NCBI RefSeq assembly: GCF_018691265.1 | Contig: NW_024881303.1 | Span: 14,129,777-14,193,776 of the forward strand | Length of the DNA: 64,000 nucleotides | Reading direction: 5' to 3' | DNA from: Tyto alba | Taxonomy: Eukaryota; Chordata; Aves; Strigiformes; Tytonidae | In this document: positions 52,601 to 63,500 of the stretch, piece by piece | Position numbering within the stretch: the stretch's first letter is position 1 | How the letters are laid out: every line of letters starts with the position of its first letter | Translations under genes and position numbers: made by a program | Notes under the pieces: generated by a model | What the model was told of the DNA's origin: nothing | What the model saw: only the letters and a program-made list of their open reading frames with translations | Databases searched by the model: none

Positions 52601-55600
52601 CTAATCCAAAGTAGCATTAAATTTAATTCTTGTTAGTGAAGAAGGAAAAGAAAACAATGGCCTATCAAACAACATGGAGATCCGGATGGTGCTATTTATA
52701 CTTAAAGAAACATACTGCTTTGAAAAAAATTCTTTGAAGCACAAGAGTGTGTCAACTACTAAGAACATAATAAAAACTATACAAGTCATCTCCAGCTGTG
52801 GATTCTGAGAAAGTGAACAAAGGCATTACAAGGATTTCTGTTGCCTTGACAACAGCATTGCTGGAAACAAGAAAATAATTAAAAAAATACATCTCTAAAC
52901 GTATCTAGGTATTAACATAACAAATGTGGAACAAACCTTACCCACACATACTTTGTGATGAAAAGACCAAAATCCACCACCTTCATGAACTGTTCTTTGC
53001 TGACTTGTATTAATGGCTTTTCCAGAACAATTGTGTGAGTGCTGGCTATTACATCCTGACCTGTATTTTCTAGGCATAAGCACAGTCAGAAGCTTTCATT
53101 GATGGTCAAGCACATTCCTTCCTGCATGATGTTTCTATTCTTACAAAATAAGCATTATGGAGAATACTTCTCACTGAAGCATATGAAATAATTTTGTTAG
53201 AAAAAGATCAAGATATACAAAAAAGCCCTTCTAGAACTCAGGAAATTGGTATTACTATGCATAATATCTATCAAATAATAAGTGTACTTCCATCTTAATA
53301 ATCAGCAAGCTTAAAGCGTTTAGAAGTTCTAAATAGACAAGAGACGAAGGTCAGAACAAGGCATGATAAAAAAAAAAGTCAGCTTCAGTATTTCAGAATA
53401 GCTTATTGAGTAGCATCTTCAACAAGAAAATGACAATGCTATTTTCATAAATCTGGGTAAGCAGCACACAATCTCCAGAATATGAGCGTTTGCCACTTCC
53501 AAGATAATGGGGAGAACTTGTTCTTTTTTAAAATACAGTATTAAAAGTGTACCAACATCAGAGAGATCTTTGTTAAAATGTTGCAATTAAAGTGGAATAT
53601 ATGTATTAAATAGGATGACTCCCCAAATTCTCATCTTATGCATCAGCTACAGCTAAAAGAGCATTACCACAATTAGATTTTAAAAATTAATCTAAGAATT
53701 GTAGTATTTGGGGTGCCAGCAGCACAATACCTAATACTGCTTAATGAACAGTTTGAATCTAGTCTAGCAGCGACAGGGCTATAGTCATCTGACAGATACA
53801 TGTGAGTTTATAGGAAATACACTGGCAGATTAAATTAATTCTTTCATAAACAGACGTGCTTGTGACAGCACAAGAAGAAACACTGCCTATTTCAAGTGAA
53901 TTATGTGCCGAATGGTTGAAAACAGAAACATTAGGGTTTGTTACTCTGAGGCAGGGTAACTGCAGTATCTAGGAAATCTGTATTTCTACCAGCAGTGCTA
54001 CACATGTTATATGGACAAATGGAGGCTATCATGTTCCATCACTTTCAGTCCAATACAACAGGATCACGACTAACAAATTCCTGGAATATATTAGTATGCT
54101 ATCTTTCTCCTGGAACACACAACCAAAAAAAGAATAAAAGGTTTTGAAAATATTAATAAAAATTGTATTTCTTGTAGTACTTCATACATTCCAGGAAGCA
54201 AAATCCATATATTAAATATGACCAAAATGAGCAATGTATCACTCTACGCCAACTACTTTGCAGCTCAGAAACCCCCTGACTTGAACACAAGCAGATACCA
54301 GAAGAGGACTTAATGACACCATATACCTTTGAATTGTTCTTTTTCTCTAGGCTCCCTACTACAGACTGACCACTGTGCCAGACAGAGCCAGTATGGCTGT
54401 TCTTAGGTTCTTAATCATGAGAAGTAGGCAATACCTCTCTTCAATAGGCCAACATTATTAAACTATTTTTAAAAACTTGTACTTTCCTTGTATAGATCCA
54501 GCTGTGACTAAATGGAAATACAGTTCATCTAGGCAAGTAGGGAACAAAATGAGTAAGAAAAACTTTCAACAATGTGTTACAAGTCATCCCATCAAAGTGC
54601 TATTAATATACATTTTGCATACCAAAGAATCACAGTACTTTCTTTTCTTGATCCTGCTCATCAATGGAGGGTGAAAGTGCTGAAAATGAAGAAATACTTT
54701 GCAACAAACAGAATACCTGCTGTGATGCTCTAAACAGAAAACGGGGAATACAGAATTAAAAGCTTATAGATGATTACATAAAGACATTACCTTGAGTTAA
54801 TTTTAAGACAAAATAGGAAATACAGACTAAAGATATGGGAGGCTCGAAGTTATGAACGATTGTTAAAAAGCTAAGTCTAGCATAAGTAGCTAGTGAAAAC
54901 ATTTACATGTCTGTGGCTTTATGTAATTACAAGGTCTCCCAAAGAAAAGACACTAACAGTAAGAATGCAATATAGTGGTTTCTGCAGCTGGTAAACACGT
55001 CTTTCAAGAGACAACTTTTTATCCACCCTGCTACCTAAGGTAAACAGCTGTATTCAATGGTAACCTGTGATTTTGGATTCTATATTTGGGGTTCTAAACC
55101 AGAACATACCTAAACAAGGTCTGATGGTCAGAAAGCGTTGAATGACCACACTGTGGAAACTAGACACCTTTAATAACAATGCTGAGTCTCAAAATTTATG
55201 CAAAATACAAGAATTAAGATCACAAACACTATTTCAGTAGGCAAAACAAAAAATGGCAGTAGTAGCCTAAAATTAATTTACAGCAGCTATTCAAACAGAA
55301 GATTATCCAAAGTAAACAGATTTAAACAGTTCAGACAATCATGTTTCACAATCCTTAAAATACATAAACTAGAAACATAAGCCACTGATCATACAGTTAG
55401 AATCTAATAGTGGACTGCCACAGTGACTTCTCAACAATACTTTCCCTAACTTGAATCAGGTTCCCTGACCCTTTCTCCAGCTACGTAGGCTGGAAGTACT
55501 ATCAGCTTCCCCTTGCCAAGGGGAAGTTCAAAATCCTAAGAAAATAGCGGGTAAGAGATTTGCCAAAGCCTAAATCTAAGGGTGGGGCTTTTTTTTCATT

Positions 55601-56422
55601 CCTTACAAATTTAAAATTTAGCAGTAAACATTCTTTCATTAATGCTCCCGATTTGAAGAACTGTGGGTAATTAATCTACAATATGTATCAGTTCCCATAT
55701 GAGGTTCTATCTTACTTTCAGGTCTCTGAAGTTTTCTTATATGTTTTGCAGTACATGCATAAACTTTTAATTTTGATCTTTCAACACACAACATGGAGGC
55801 AAAATTTAAAGTCCTCCAGTCTTTAGAGTCAGTTTAGTTACCATCCCTTTCTAAGACTCTGAGGAGCCCCATCTTCTGGTAGAAGCGTTACTCTAGAGGA
55901 TTACACCCCTGAACTAACAATTGATTTTCTTCAACTGTACCACTTGATAGCAGTTTGGGGTTTTTTAAATGCAGCCATACACAAAAAATGGAAGAGCAAA
56001 TACCTTTAATGAAAAATAGAAAATCCTCTGAAACAGTTCATTCCTTCCTAAATATGCAAAATATTTATACAAAGTGTTTCAGATGATCTTTTGTGACACT
56101 AGGCAGTCAACACAAACTAAAAACATCGACTTATTTTTTGCAAACATTTCAGTATGACTTACACTGATTCATAAAGATGGTAAAGTGCACATTGTTTAAT
56201 CTGGGAGAACATAAAAGCGAGACTGTTCTTTTCCCGATTTAAACAGGATACATGCACACACTTAAAAAGTAAGAAACCATATAATCAGTTCTGTATATAC
56301 ATTTTAGATATATCCTTGTGTGCCATGGATGATTTAGTCATAGTAATTTAGATGGGAATAAAGAAATTAAGATCACCAAATGAAGATAACTAAACAAAGT
56401 ATTTCTTCATTCTCCATGGATT

Positions 56423-56446
56423 AAAAAAAAAAAAAAAAAAAAAAAA
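56423..56446 (+). repeat. A24 homopolymer
   Basis: An uninterrupted run of 24 A on the plus strand. The sequence upstream does not look like a retroposed mRNA, so it is not called a poly(A) tail. Confidence 0.95.
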
Positions 56447-59380
56447 TCCTTTCCCAGAAAGGGAAATTCTTTGGAATGAAAAATTTATGAGGAAAATATT
56501 TAAGTCCATAAGAACAGATAAAAGATGTAAAACTGTTTGGCTAAATACTACAAAAATGTCATATGACTATAGATCTTTTCATTTAAGCACAACTTAAACA
56601 ACCACAGTCAGTCAGATTGCTTAGACAGAACTCTCAATTCTGAGAAATCTCCACTAATATTGGATTCTTCAAAAGATAAACGTCTTAATTGATAGGCTGA
56701 ATGTAATGACTGAATCCAAGATATTGATACATAAAAATACTCACAGATATTCATGTGACTAATTGAAAGCACAGAGTTTTGAGGCTCTGGATTGCCAACT
56801 TTCTGATCATACAGGGATTTTAAACTTCTAACTGTGCCTTGAGTTTTATGTGAATCAGATGTCCAAATAAATAGTGCAAACATCCTGAGTGTCTGCATAT
56901 TCCCATTAAAGGTAAAGAGGACACGCTTCCACTGTCTGGATTTAAACTAGCAATTCCAAGCAGCTGTTTCTGGAAGAAAACAACACAAAAGGTAAACTGT
57001 GGGAAGGTACAAGATCAGAAAAAAATAGTACATCTACATCTGCATTTTCAATCAGTTGGTTTTTGCTTATACCAGAAAATGGAGAACTTCAGTCAATGGT
57101 AGACAGTCAGAAAATCCCCAGAAGATAAACTACAGCTGTCATAGTCATTAGAGATTTATGTGCTCATAACCCCTGAAAGTTAGTGAAATTAGTTTCATAA
57201 CATGCAGTCAATACTTAATCTAACCGTGCCCTCTGCTGGGCTGAGAGGTACTTGTGCAAAGGTGCACACTGAAGATGCTACTGCACACACCGTTTCACTG
57301 AGAAATAACAGTAAGAAGCATTCATAAGTATTTCTCTACAGGCTACCTGCCAAAAACAGAAGTGTGTTTTAATATATTTTGTAACAGTTACATTAGTACT
57401 TTTTTAACGTTTTAGGCTCACATGCTCTGAAGTGTTGTCAACATTAACACACCCGATTTACATTGTATTTCCATGGTTTGGAACACTTAAAGCAATTAGA
57501 TTTCTTCAAAAACCAGCTTTACTGTTAAAGACTACTTCCAATTAGGGGTGGTAACACAATTTTAGAAAAAGTTTCTTTCTGCTGAGAAGACAAAAGAGAC
57601 AGGCTATTTCCATTTTTTAATAATTTCACATTGCAACAACAACTTTGTTTTTAGATTGTTTTACCAAATTTAACACATCTGTAATTTCATTAGTCAGCAA
57701 AATTAGGCTCTGGGATAGTAAACAAGCACGAAGCATACGGTGTGACAGTTTAACACAAAAGTCAAATTCAAACATATTGAAGTCAGAGGTGCATATAGCT
57801 TTGTACAGTCCAAATTTAAATTGCTGATTACCAAAAACATCCAACAGAACTTTTTGCATATCTTGATCTTTTCCTTCTAAGTCTGTTCTTCAAGTAGCAG
57901 CTAAGACTTAACTTATTCAATTAAAGAACACTTGCAAAGAAAAACAAAAGTACTTTTTTCCTCCATTTAATCTTTAAGACAAAAATGAAAAAAAAGTTTG
58001 GGAAAGAAGATAAAGGAGGAATTACTCACAGTTCAAAGTATTCAGACTTTGATAGTGTGATAGGTTATGCTGACTACAGAACCAAGGAAGTTATTATAAC
58101 TTAGGAGAATAAAAGATAAGCAGTTGAGAGGAAGAAATTTTATTCATGCTTTAGATCTGGGGTTTTCTCTTCTGTGACCACCAGTGCTTTAATAGATGTT
58201 AAAGAGAAAAAAGCAAAAACTCTGTCCAAGATTCAAGAACATCACTCGTTCAAAGAGGCCAAGGCAGCACATATTTCACAAGGCCCCATGGCAAAACTGG
58301 GGAAAGAAGAAATGAAAGAAAAAGAATTTTAAGACAAGAAAAATCATACAAAAGCCAAACTAAATGAAACTCAATTCTCCACTACAAATTAAATAGTAAA
58401 AGAGTAAAACAAAATATTAAAAAAAAAAAAAATCACCATTTTAATTACAGGATTTAAGAATATTTTTTCCTACATGAAATCAGAATTCAAATTTAATTTT
58501 AAAGTTCCCTTCTCTCCTTTGGTTTTAGAAATATGCTATATTAAATATGTTAGATACAATAAAGCATGCTTTCCACCAAAAAGGACACTGTCTGTGCACT
58601 CTTATCAAAACTATTTTCCTGTGTAAACCCACTTCAGAAGACTATTATTTGAACTCAGAGGTGGCATTAGCCCTATATCTGGGAAAGCATACACATCAAA
58701 TATTTTTATTAACCATTGTTAAAATTATGACTCATTGGACTGACTAAATTAACAAACAAAGAACTGAAGCTAAATTCACTAAAGCTAGAAGGAAGATACA
58801 CTTTAAGTATTGAGTGATTAACCCTTGAAGACTCCTTAGATCATGACAGGACAACTTTCAGGGATGCAAGACCTGCCACACTAGTTCAGATAAAAAATTC
58901 ATCTGATCTGACATAGCTCTTCCATCAGAAGTCACTTAGGCCTGTCAGAAAGGTTAAGTTCCTCAAAATATTATTCCAGTGTTGGCAGTTAGTTGTTTAA
59001 TAACTTAAGGCAGAATCTGTATCTAGATCATAGCGCTTATGACCATTGTGACATTAAAAAGTAGGAAATAATGAAAACCTAATACAGATTACAAGAAACT
59101 AGTAGAAATCTAACCTCTTAACTTAAGATCTAAAATGCTGACGCGTCTAATAAAAAAAAAAATCCACATTCGAAAATAATGGAACTGATTATAGGTATAG
59201 TGAAGGATTAGGCTGTAAGCTCATAATAGGGTCTTGTACTGAAATCATCTCCTCAAATTCTGAATACATTAGAACTGTTAAAAACACACAACAAGCAAAG
59301 ATTACTCTCAGAAAATCGTTATTTAATACAATATTTTTAAGTTTGATGATTGGTCTGCAAAGCATCTTGGTTTACGCTAC

Positions 59381-60156
59381 CTTGATTGTTTTATCCATAG
59401 AAGCCGAGAGAAGCATGTGACTTTGTTCTCGTACAGGACACCACTGGATTTCGTTAACAGGACCACTGTGTTTAGACATGTAAAATATTAAGCTTTTGGG
59501 GACTTCAGTTAATTTATATTTGGATCCCAAATAGGGCTTAATTAGTTCAGAGATCTTTCTTGAAGTCTGCTCTCCCGATATGCCTAGCTTCACATCACAA
59601 TGTGAGCCATCTCTCTGATCAGATTCTTTTTTTTCAGGCATACTGGAATTTTCTTGACGCAGTCTTTTAGGGATATATGGTCTGATTCCTTTTATGGCAG
59701 TAGTACTGTCTTTATGTATTCTCTTCTGGGAAACACCATTTCCAGAGTTTGTTGAAGAGCTTGATATCTGTTCATAGTTTTTGTAGGGCATACATAATGC
59801 AATATGGCCAGAGTATGCTCTCCTGCAATTAGGGGATGTCAAAACAGTGTTATTATTCTGTGCATAATGCTCAGGGGGATCTTCACAAACAGTGCTTGTG
59901 CCAGAACTGTCAGTGTTCTCAGTGGGCTGCATTTCATATGTAGATTTTGTACCCAGACTACCAGGTGCAAAGTACTGAACGGGATTCACAGAAGAACTTG
60001 GACAGTTTGTTTGTCTGCTAGAGGTACTGGGGACTTCAGTCTTTCCAGTTTCTGTCTCAGAGTCTGAATCATCATAAGCAACCAGCGACGAACTCATTAT
60101 GGCTAGACACAGCAGACTCCAGAAATCTCAGTGCTGGAATCCTCCAAAATTATGAT
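59381..60156 (-). CDS. WDR25: WDR25 exon 2: 5' UTR end, start codon and first 239 codons
   Basis: This is the first coding exon of WD-repeat protein 25, a WD40 beta-propeller protein whose molecular role is poorly characterised. The coding part is 59381-60097 and the 5' UTR part is 60098-60156. The ATG at 60097-60095 has A at -3. The acceptor (TTTATTGTAG, AG at 60158-60157) and the donor (AAG|GTAGCG, GT at 60380 minus 1000, i.e. 59380-59379) are canonical, and the exon ends in phase 0. The product starts with the acidic [11 protein letters not shown] segment typical of WDR25. It then has a low-complexity Ser/Thr/Asn-rich stretch to about residue 130, a basic [11 protein letters not shown] motif near 137-147, and the family segment ending in [13 protein letters not shown] and [11 protein letters not shown], which is the first WD blade. 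That blade is completed by exon 3. Identification rests on recalled similarity to the mammalian protein (about 540 residues), not on a search. Confidence 0.95.
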
Positions 60157-60477
60157 CTACAATAAAGAATCGATTATTCAGAGCACTATTTATTACAGAG
60201 ACTACAATTTGATTAACTTAAGGATATAAATATGCTTTTCTTAACAAAAAAGACATAACTTTTATTCCTGTTTATTAACAAAATGTATTCCTCTACTATA
60301 ACACATTTGTACATTCAGTTGCACAACACCATTTGCCTCCAAGCACTTTGCATACATTTTTAATGCACTGCAGAGATGCATCTCCATACCACAAAACAAT
60401 GAAAATGAGTATTAAAGGGAAAACAAACTTGCAACATAAGTGCTGCAAATCACTTCAAGCTTACTTGCAGTAGCACT

Positions 60478-60500
60478 ACACACACACACACACACACACA
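60478..60500. repeat. (AC)n microsatellite
   Basis: A perfect dinucleotide run of about eleven AC units within WDR25 intron 1. Confidence 0.95.
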
Positions 60501-61456
60501 GAAGAGGGTAATTAATCATGCAGTATTTTGGTATGCACATTTATAAGAATACAAATATTACAACTATTTTGGAGTCAGCCTAACAATAACTATTTCTTAA
60601 CAGTACAGATGATTTGAAAGAAGTATGAAGTGGTTCAACTGGCAACTAAAAAAGTAAATGCATTTTTGACCCATTCATCAACCTTGCAGTATGAGGAAAT
60701 CTTCCAACTATATCCACAGAACAAGTTCCTCATAGCCTTTAGTTTTACAGAACAGACTTACGCCAGAAGCTACACTGAATGCACTATGTGCATTTACTTA
60801 CAGAAAAATAAGAGCATAAATGGTTTCTTTCCTGTGGAATAATTTTTTTCAAAGGGTCTGTAAGAAGGAAATCTCACACTGAGACTGCATATGAAACATG
60901 CTGAATAACTCACCACCATAACAAACCCACCAAGCTTCTTCCAACAATCTGGACGGAGCATGTGGGCTATAGGGTTAACTACATGCAAACAACTGATGTG
61001 TTTGCAAAAATAATCTTTCAACCTCTGCTTTTTATAGTCAGAAAATATTGCTGTCCTTCAACTGCTAAAATGGATTGAATGGGACATTTTATTTCTGCTT
61101 TGTTTCCTTGCCCAGCTGCTAGCACTCATTATGCTAAAGTGATTTAACTCACAACACTTCCAGATCAACTGCCTAAATTCTTTGTTTAGGTCAACAAAGA
61201 AACTGACCTCAAAAACATCTTGACTGAAATGAGAATGCTGTATAAAAGTCAGTATCTATGTAAGCATTGGCAGAATTGATGCCACAAAGGTAGGTCCTAC
61301 AAATACTACAGCAGGAGTAGTACTCTGAAACTTGTAAAAAGTACTCATTTAACTTCAGAATTAGATCTGTTTGAACTATCACAAGCATGTTTCATTTAAC
61401 CTACAGAAGTGTTACATTACAGGCTATGGTCTGTATTCTGTAATGAAATTTCCAAG

Positions 61457-61516
61457 AAGATAGAAATTTCCAGCAGACAGGTTACTAAGATAGAAATTTC
61501 CAGCAGACAGGTTACT
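61457..61516. repeat. Exact 30-bp tandem duplication
   Basis: Two identical adjacent 30-bp copies (61457-61486 and 61487-61516) starting AAGATAGAAATTTCCAGCAG. The lack of differences between copies points to a recent duplication, or to an assembly or read artefact. Confidence 0.95.
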
Positions 61517-61942
61517 ATTAAGACATACACATTCATCATCGAAGATCCTTCCCAAGGTAAGTGATCAAGACATTTAACTGGAATAAGGGGACCAACATTT
61601 TAGCACATAAAAGCATCAAGATCTCCCTCTAGAGGACATTTTGTCTTTAAGTTTATGACAGGTATAAGTAACAGCAACTAAGAGCAATGAAAAATTCTTT
61701 GTTCTATAATATAGATTCATTTATGAAAACAGCATTTCACTTAAACAGTGTCAAGGAAAAAAAATATTTCAGAAAAATAAAAAAAAAAAAGTAGTGTTTC
61801 TGGAAATCTTAACTAACAATTCAATTCAAAAACAATAAACTGAAGTTTTTAGCTGTAAATTGCAACCTCTTATCAAATAAATAGTAACTTTGAAGGACTG
61901 CGCTTCAATAACTGCAACAAGTGGTTACTCTTTGTATTGCAG

Positions 61943-62081
61943 TGCTGAAAACAGGCCCCAGCCAAAACACATCATGTTCAAAGAACAAACACAGCAAGAA
62001 GTTGACCTCTGGCTGGAAGCTATAGATGAAGATATACAAGCATATTGTGTTAACTTCCAAAATTTAATGCAAAAAAATTAA
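61943..62081 (+). other. Unassigned plus-strand frame behind an acceptor-like site
   Basis: A plus-strand open frame runs to the TAA at 62079-62081. Just inside it is a good acceptor-like sequence, TACTCTTTGTATTGCAG, whose AG ends at 61942. The residues after it (for example EVDLWLEAIDEDIQAY) have a more protein-like composition than the surrounding chance frames, with a charged, possibly helical stretch. I do not recognise the family. It could be the last exon of an antisense transcript, a fragment of a retrocopy, or chance. Confidence 0.2.
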
Positions 62082-62589
62082 GCTGAGATTCAGAGAATTT
62101 GAAAAGGCTCCTGTGAGATCCTAGAAGTTGTCCCATTACATTTGGTCAGCATAAATCCATCCCATCACACACACTGACCATAAGCATTAGTATTTTTGTA
62201 AAAGGAAAGTCATCTTAAGACTTCCTATTCATCTTCTGTTTTTAAAGAAACACCACCCCAAAGTTTCTTATGCTGCCCTAACTAAAGAAAAATGCAGGGG
62301 GAAAACACCAGTAAATTTCCACGGAAGTACACTGTGTAACAAGACTGTAAATTTATTAACGCTATGATTTGCAACGTACTAAACCAACAGTGAAGTTTAT
62401 AGCTTTGATTTTCTTTCATTTTCACGCGATCGATTTATCTGAACGCATTAAACTAAAAAGTGCTAAGCTTGGCACACACAACACTCCAGGTCCGCGACGT
62501 GACCGTTAATGTTAGCAGAGATAAACCCTAAAAGCCGAGAGCAGCATCCGAGAGCACGGCCCCCGCGGCGGGACCGCCGGGCAGGGGGA

Positions 62590-62633
62590 GAGGGAGGGAG
62601 GGAGGGAGGGAGGGAGGGAGGGAGGGAGGGAGG
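62590..62633. repeat. (GGGA)n microsatellite in the CpG island
   Basis: About eleven near-perfect GGGA/GAGG units form an uninterrupted G-rich run on the plus strand. It lies on the transcribed side of WDR25 exon 1, inside intron 1. Runs of three G at regular spacing can form G-quadruplexes. The tetranucleotide array explains the Gly/Glu/Arg and Pro/Ser repeats in the open frames across it. Confidence 0.95.
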
Positions 62634-62893
62634 CCGGCGCCCATCGCCGCGGCCCACCCCCGGGCAGGCGGGAGGCACGGCCGGCTGCCTGGGGCGCTGC
62701 CCCGCCGAGGGAAGCTCAGCACCCATCCCTCCGCCTGAGCGGCCCGGCCCGAGGGAGCGGGACGGCGGTCTCCGGCGGACCCTAGCTCCGAGGCCGTGTC
62801 TGTCCCCTCTCCCCCAGCACCGCAGCCGTCGCCCCCCGCCCCGGGGGCCGAGGCCACGCGTGGGGCCGCTACCCACCTCCCGCCCCGCGGTAC

Positions 62894-62975
62894 CTGCGCC
62901 ACGCCGGCCCGCCGCGGCTCCGCTGTCAAAAGCGCGCCGGATGGAAACAAGGCGCGCCTCCCAAACGGTTCCGTG
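62894..62975 (-). other. WDR25: Inferred WDR25 non-coding exon 1 (5' limit approximate)
   Basis: Exon 2 begins with an acceptor in front of 59 nt of 5' UTR, so an upstream non-coding exon is required. Within the CpG island on the minus strand the best donor is GGCGCAG|GTACCG, with GT at 62893-62892. The transcription start is not visible; I placed the outer limit arbitrarily a short way upstream. What is seen is the donor and the CpG context. What is inferred is its use. Confidence 0.45.
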
Positions 62976-63000
62976 CGTTAACCACCACCACACCCCGCCC

Positions 63001-63205
63001 ACCCCCATCCCGTCCCACCCCACCCCGTAGGGACCAAGTGTTGGGAAGGGCAGGGGTCAGGCCTCGGCTCGCCGGGCACCTAGGAGCGCTTCTGCCGCCG
63101 CTGCGGGCGATGTGGGGGGGTGCTTCGTTGGGCTGGGGACTGCAGGGGGAGGGAGGACTGCGGGAAGCAAAGGTTCCGGGAATAAATGTTTCCCAGCCGG
63201 GAGGC
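63001..63205 (+). other. Possible WARS1 leader exon ending at GTGAGT donor
   Basis: The stretch before the donor at 63206 lies on the plus strand inside the island, divergent from WDR25, and is where a non-coding WARS1 first exon would be expected. The left limit is arbitrary. The open frames here (for example 63038-63259) look like GC-rich chance frames and match nothing I know of the synthetase. The downstream part of the window, 63260-64000, would then be its first intron. Confidence 0.3.
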
Positions 63206-63400
63206 GTGAGTGCGGGGCCGGCTGTGGGTGATGCAATGGCAGTGACAGAGGAGCGGTGAGGGGCGCCGGGTCGGGCCGGTGAGGGTCGGGCGGGGGACGG
63301 GGCTTCGGTGAGAGACTCTGGCGAGCGGGAGAGAGGCTCGTGGGGGGGTTATTGCCGCCCTCTTGGGCGATGCGAGGTGCTGGGGGTGGGGGAGTGGTGT

Positions 63401-63500
63401 GTGTGTCTGTACAGGGAGGGGGGTGTCTGTACGGGGAGAGGGGTGTCTGTACGGGGAGGGGGGTGTCTGTACGGGGAGGGGGGTGTCTGTACTGGGAGGG
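63401..63500 (+). repeat. G-rich minisatellite, five copies of a 20-bp unit
   Basis: Five head-to-tail 20-bp units with the core GTGTCTGTACGGGGAGGGG, differing only by single substitutions (ACAGGG, ACGGGGAGAG, ACTGGG). The array lies at the edge of the CpG island on the presumed WARS1 side. Each unit carries two G-runs, so G-quadruplex formation is plausible. The repeated residues of the open frames over it are a consequence of the array, not evidence of a protein. Confidence 0.95.

Larger units (their letters stand above)
28587..59380 (-). other. WDR25: WDR25 intron 2, main part, no gene recognised
   Basis: About 31 kb of AT-rich intron. It contains long A-runs on the plus strand (47569-47588, 49878-49895, 51258-51278, 56423-56446) and one long T-run at 40669-40697. 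There is a CpG-richer patch at about 36815-36970 and a GC-moderate patch at about 39120-39430. A search by eye of both strands found no WD-repeat-like exon, RNA gene or clear transposon. Open frames such as 48251-48703 (minus) look like chance. Confidence 0.75.
60157..62893 (-). other. WDR25: WDR25 intron 1
   Basis: AT-rich intron between the inferred exon 1 and exon 2. It contains an (AC)n microsatellite at 60478-60500, an exact 30-bp tandem duplication at 61457-61516, several short A-runs, and an unexplained plus-strand frame near 61943-62081 described separately. Its exon 1-proximal end lies within the CpG island. Confidence 0.7.

Noticed and set aside
62463..63030. Open frames of 140-186 codons on both strands
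   Set aside because: They arise from stop-poor CpG-island sequence and the GGGA array; residues are Gly/Arg/Pro low-complexity with no domain.
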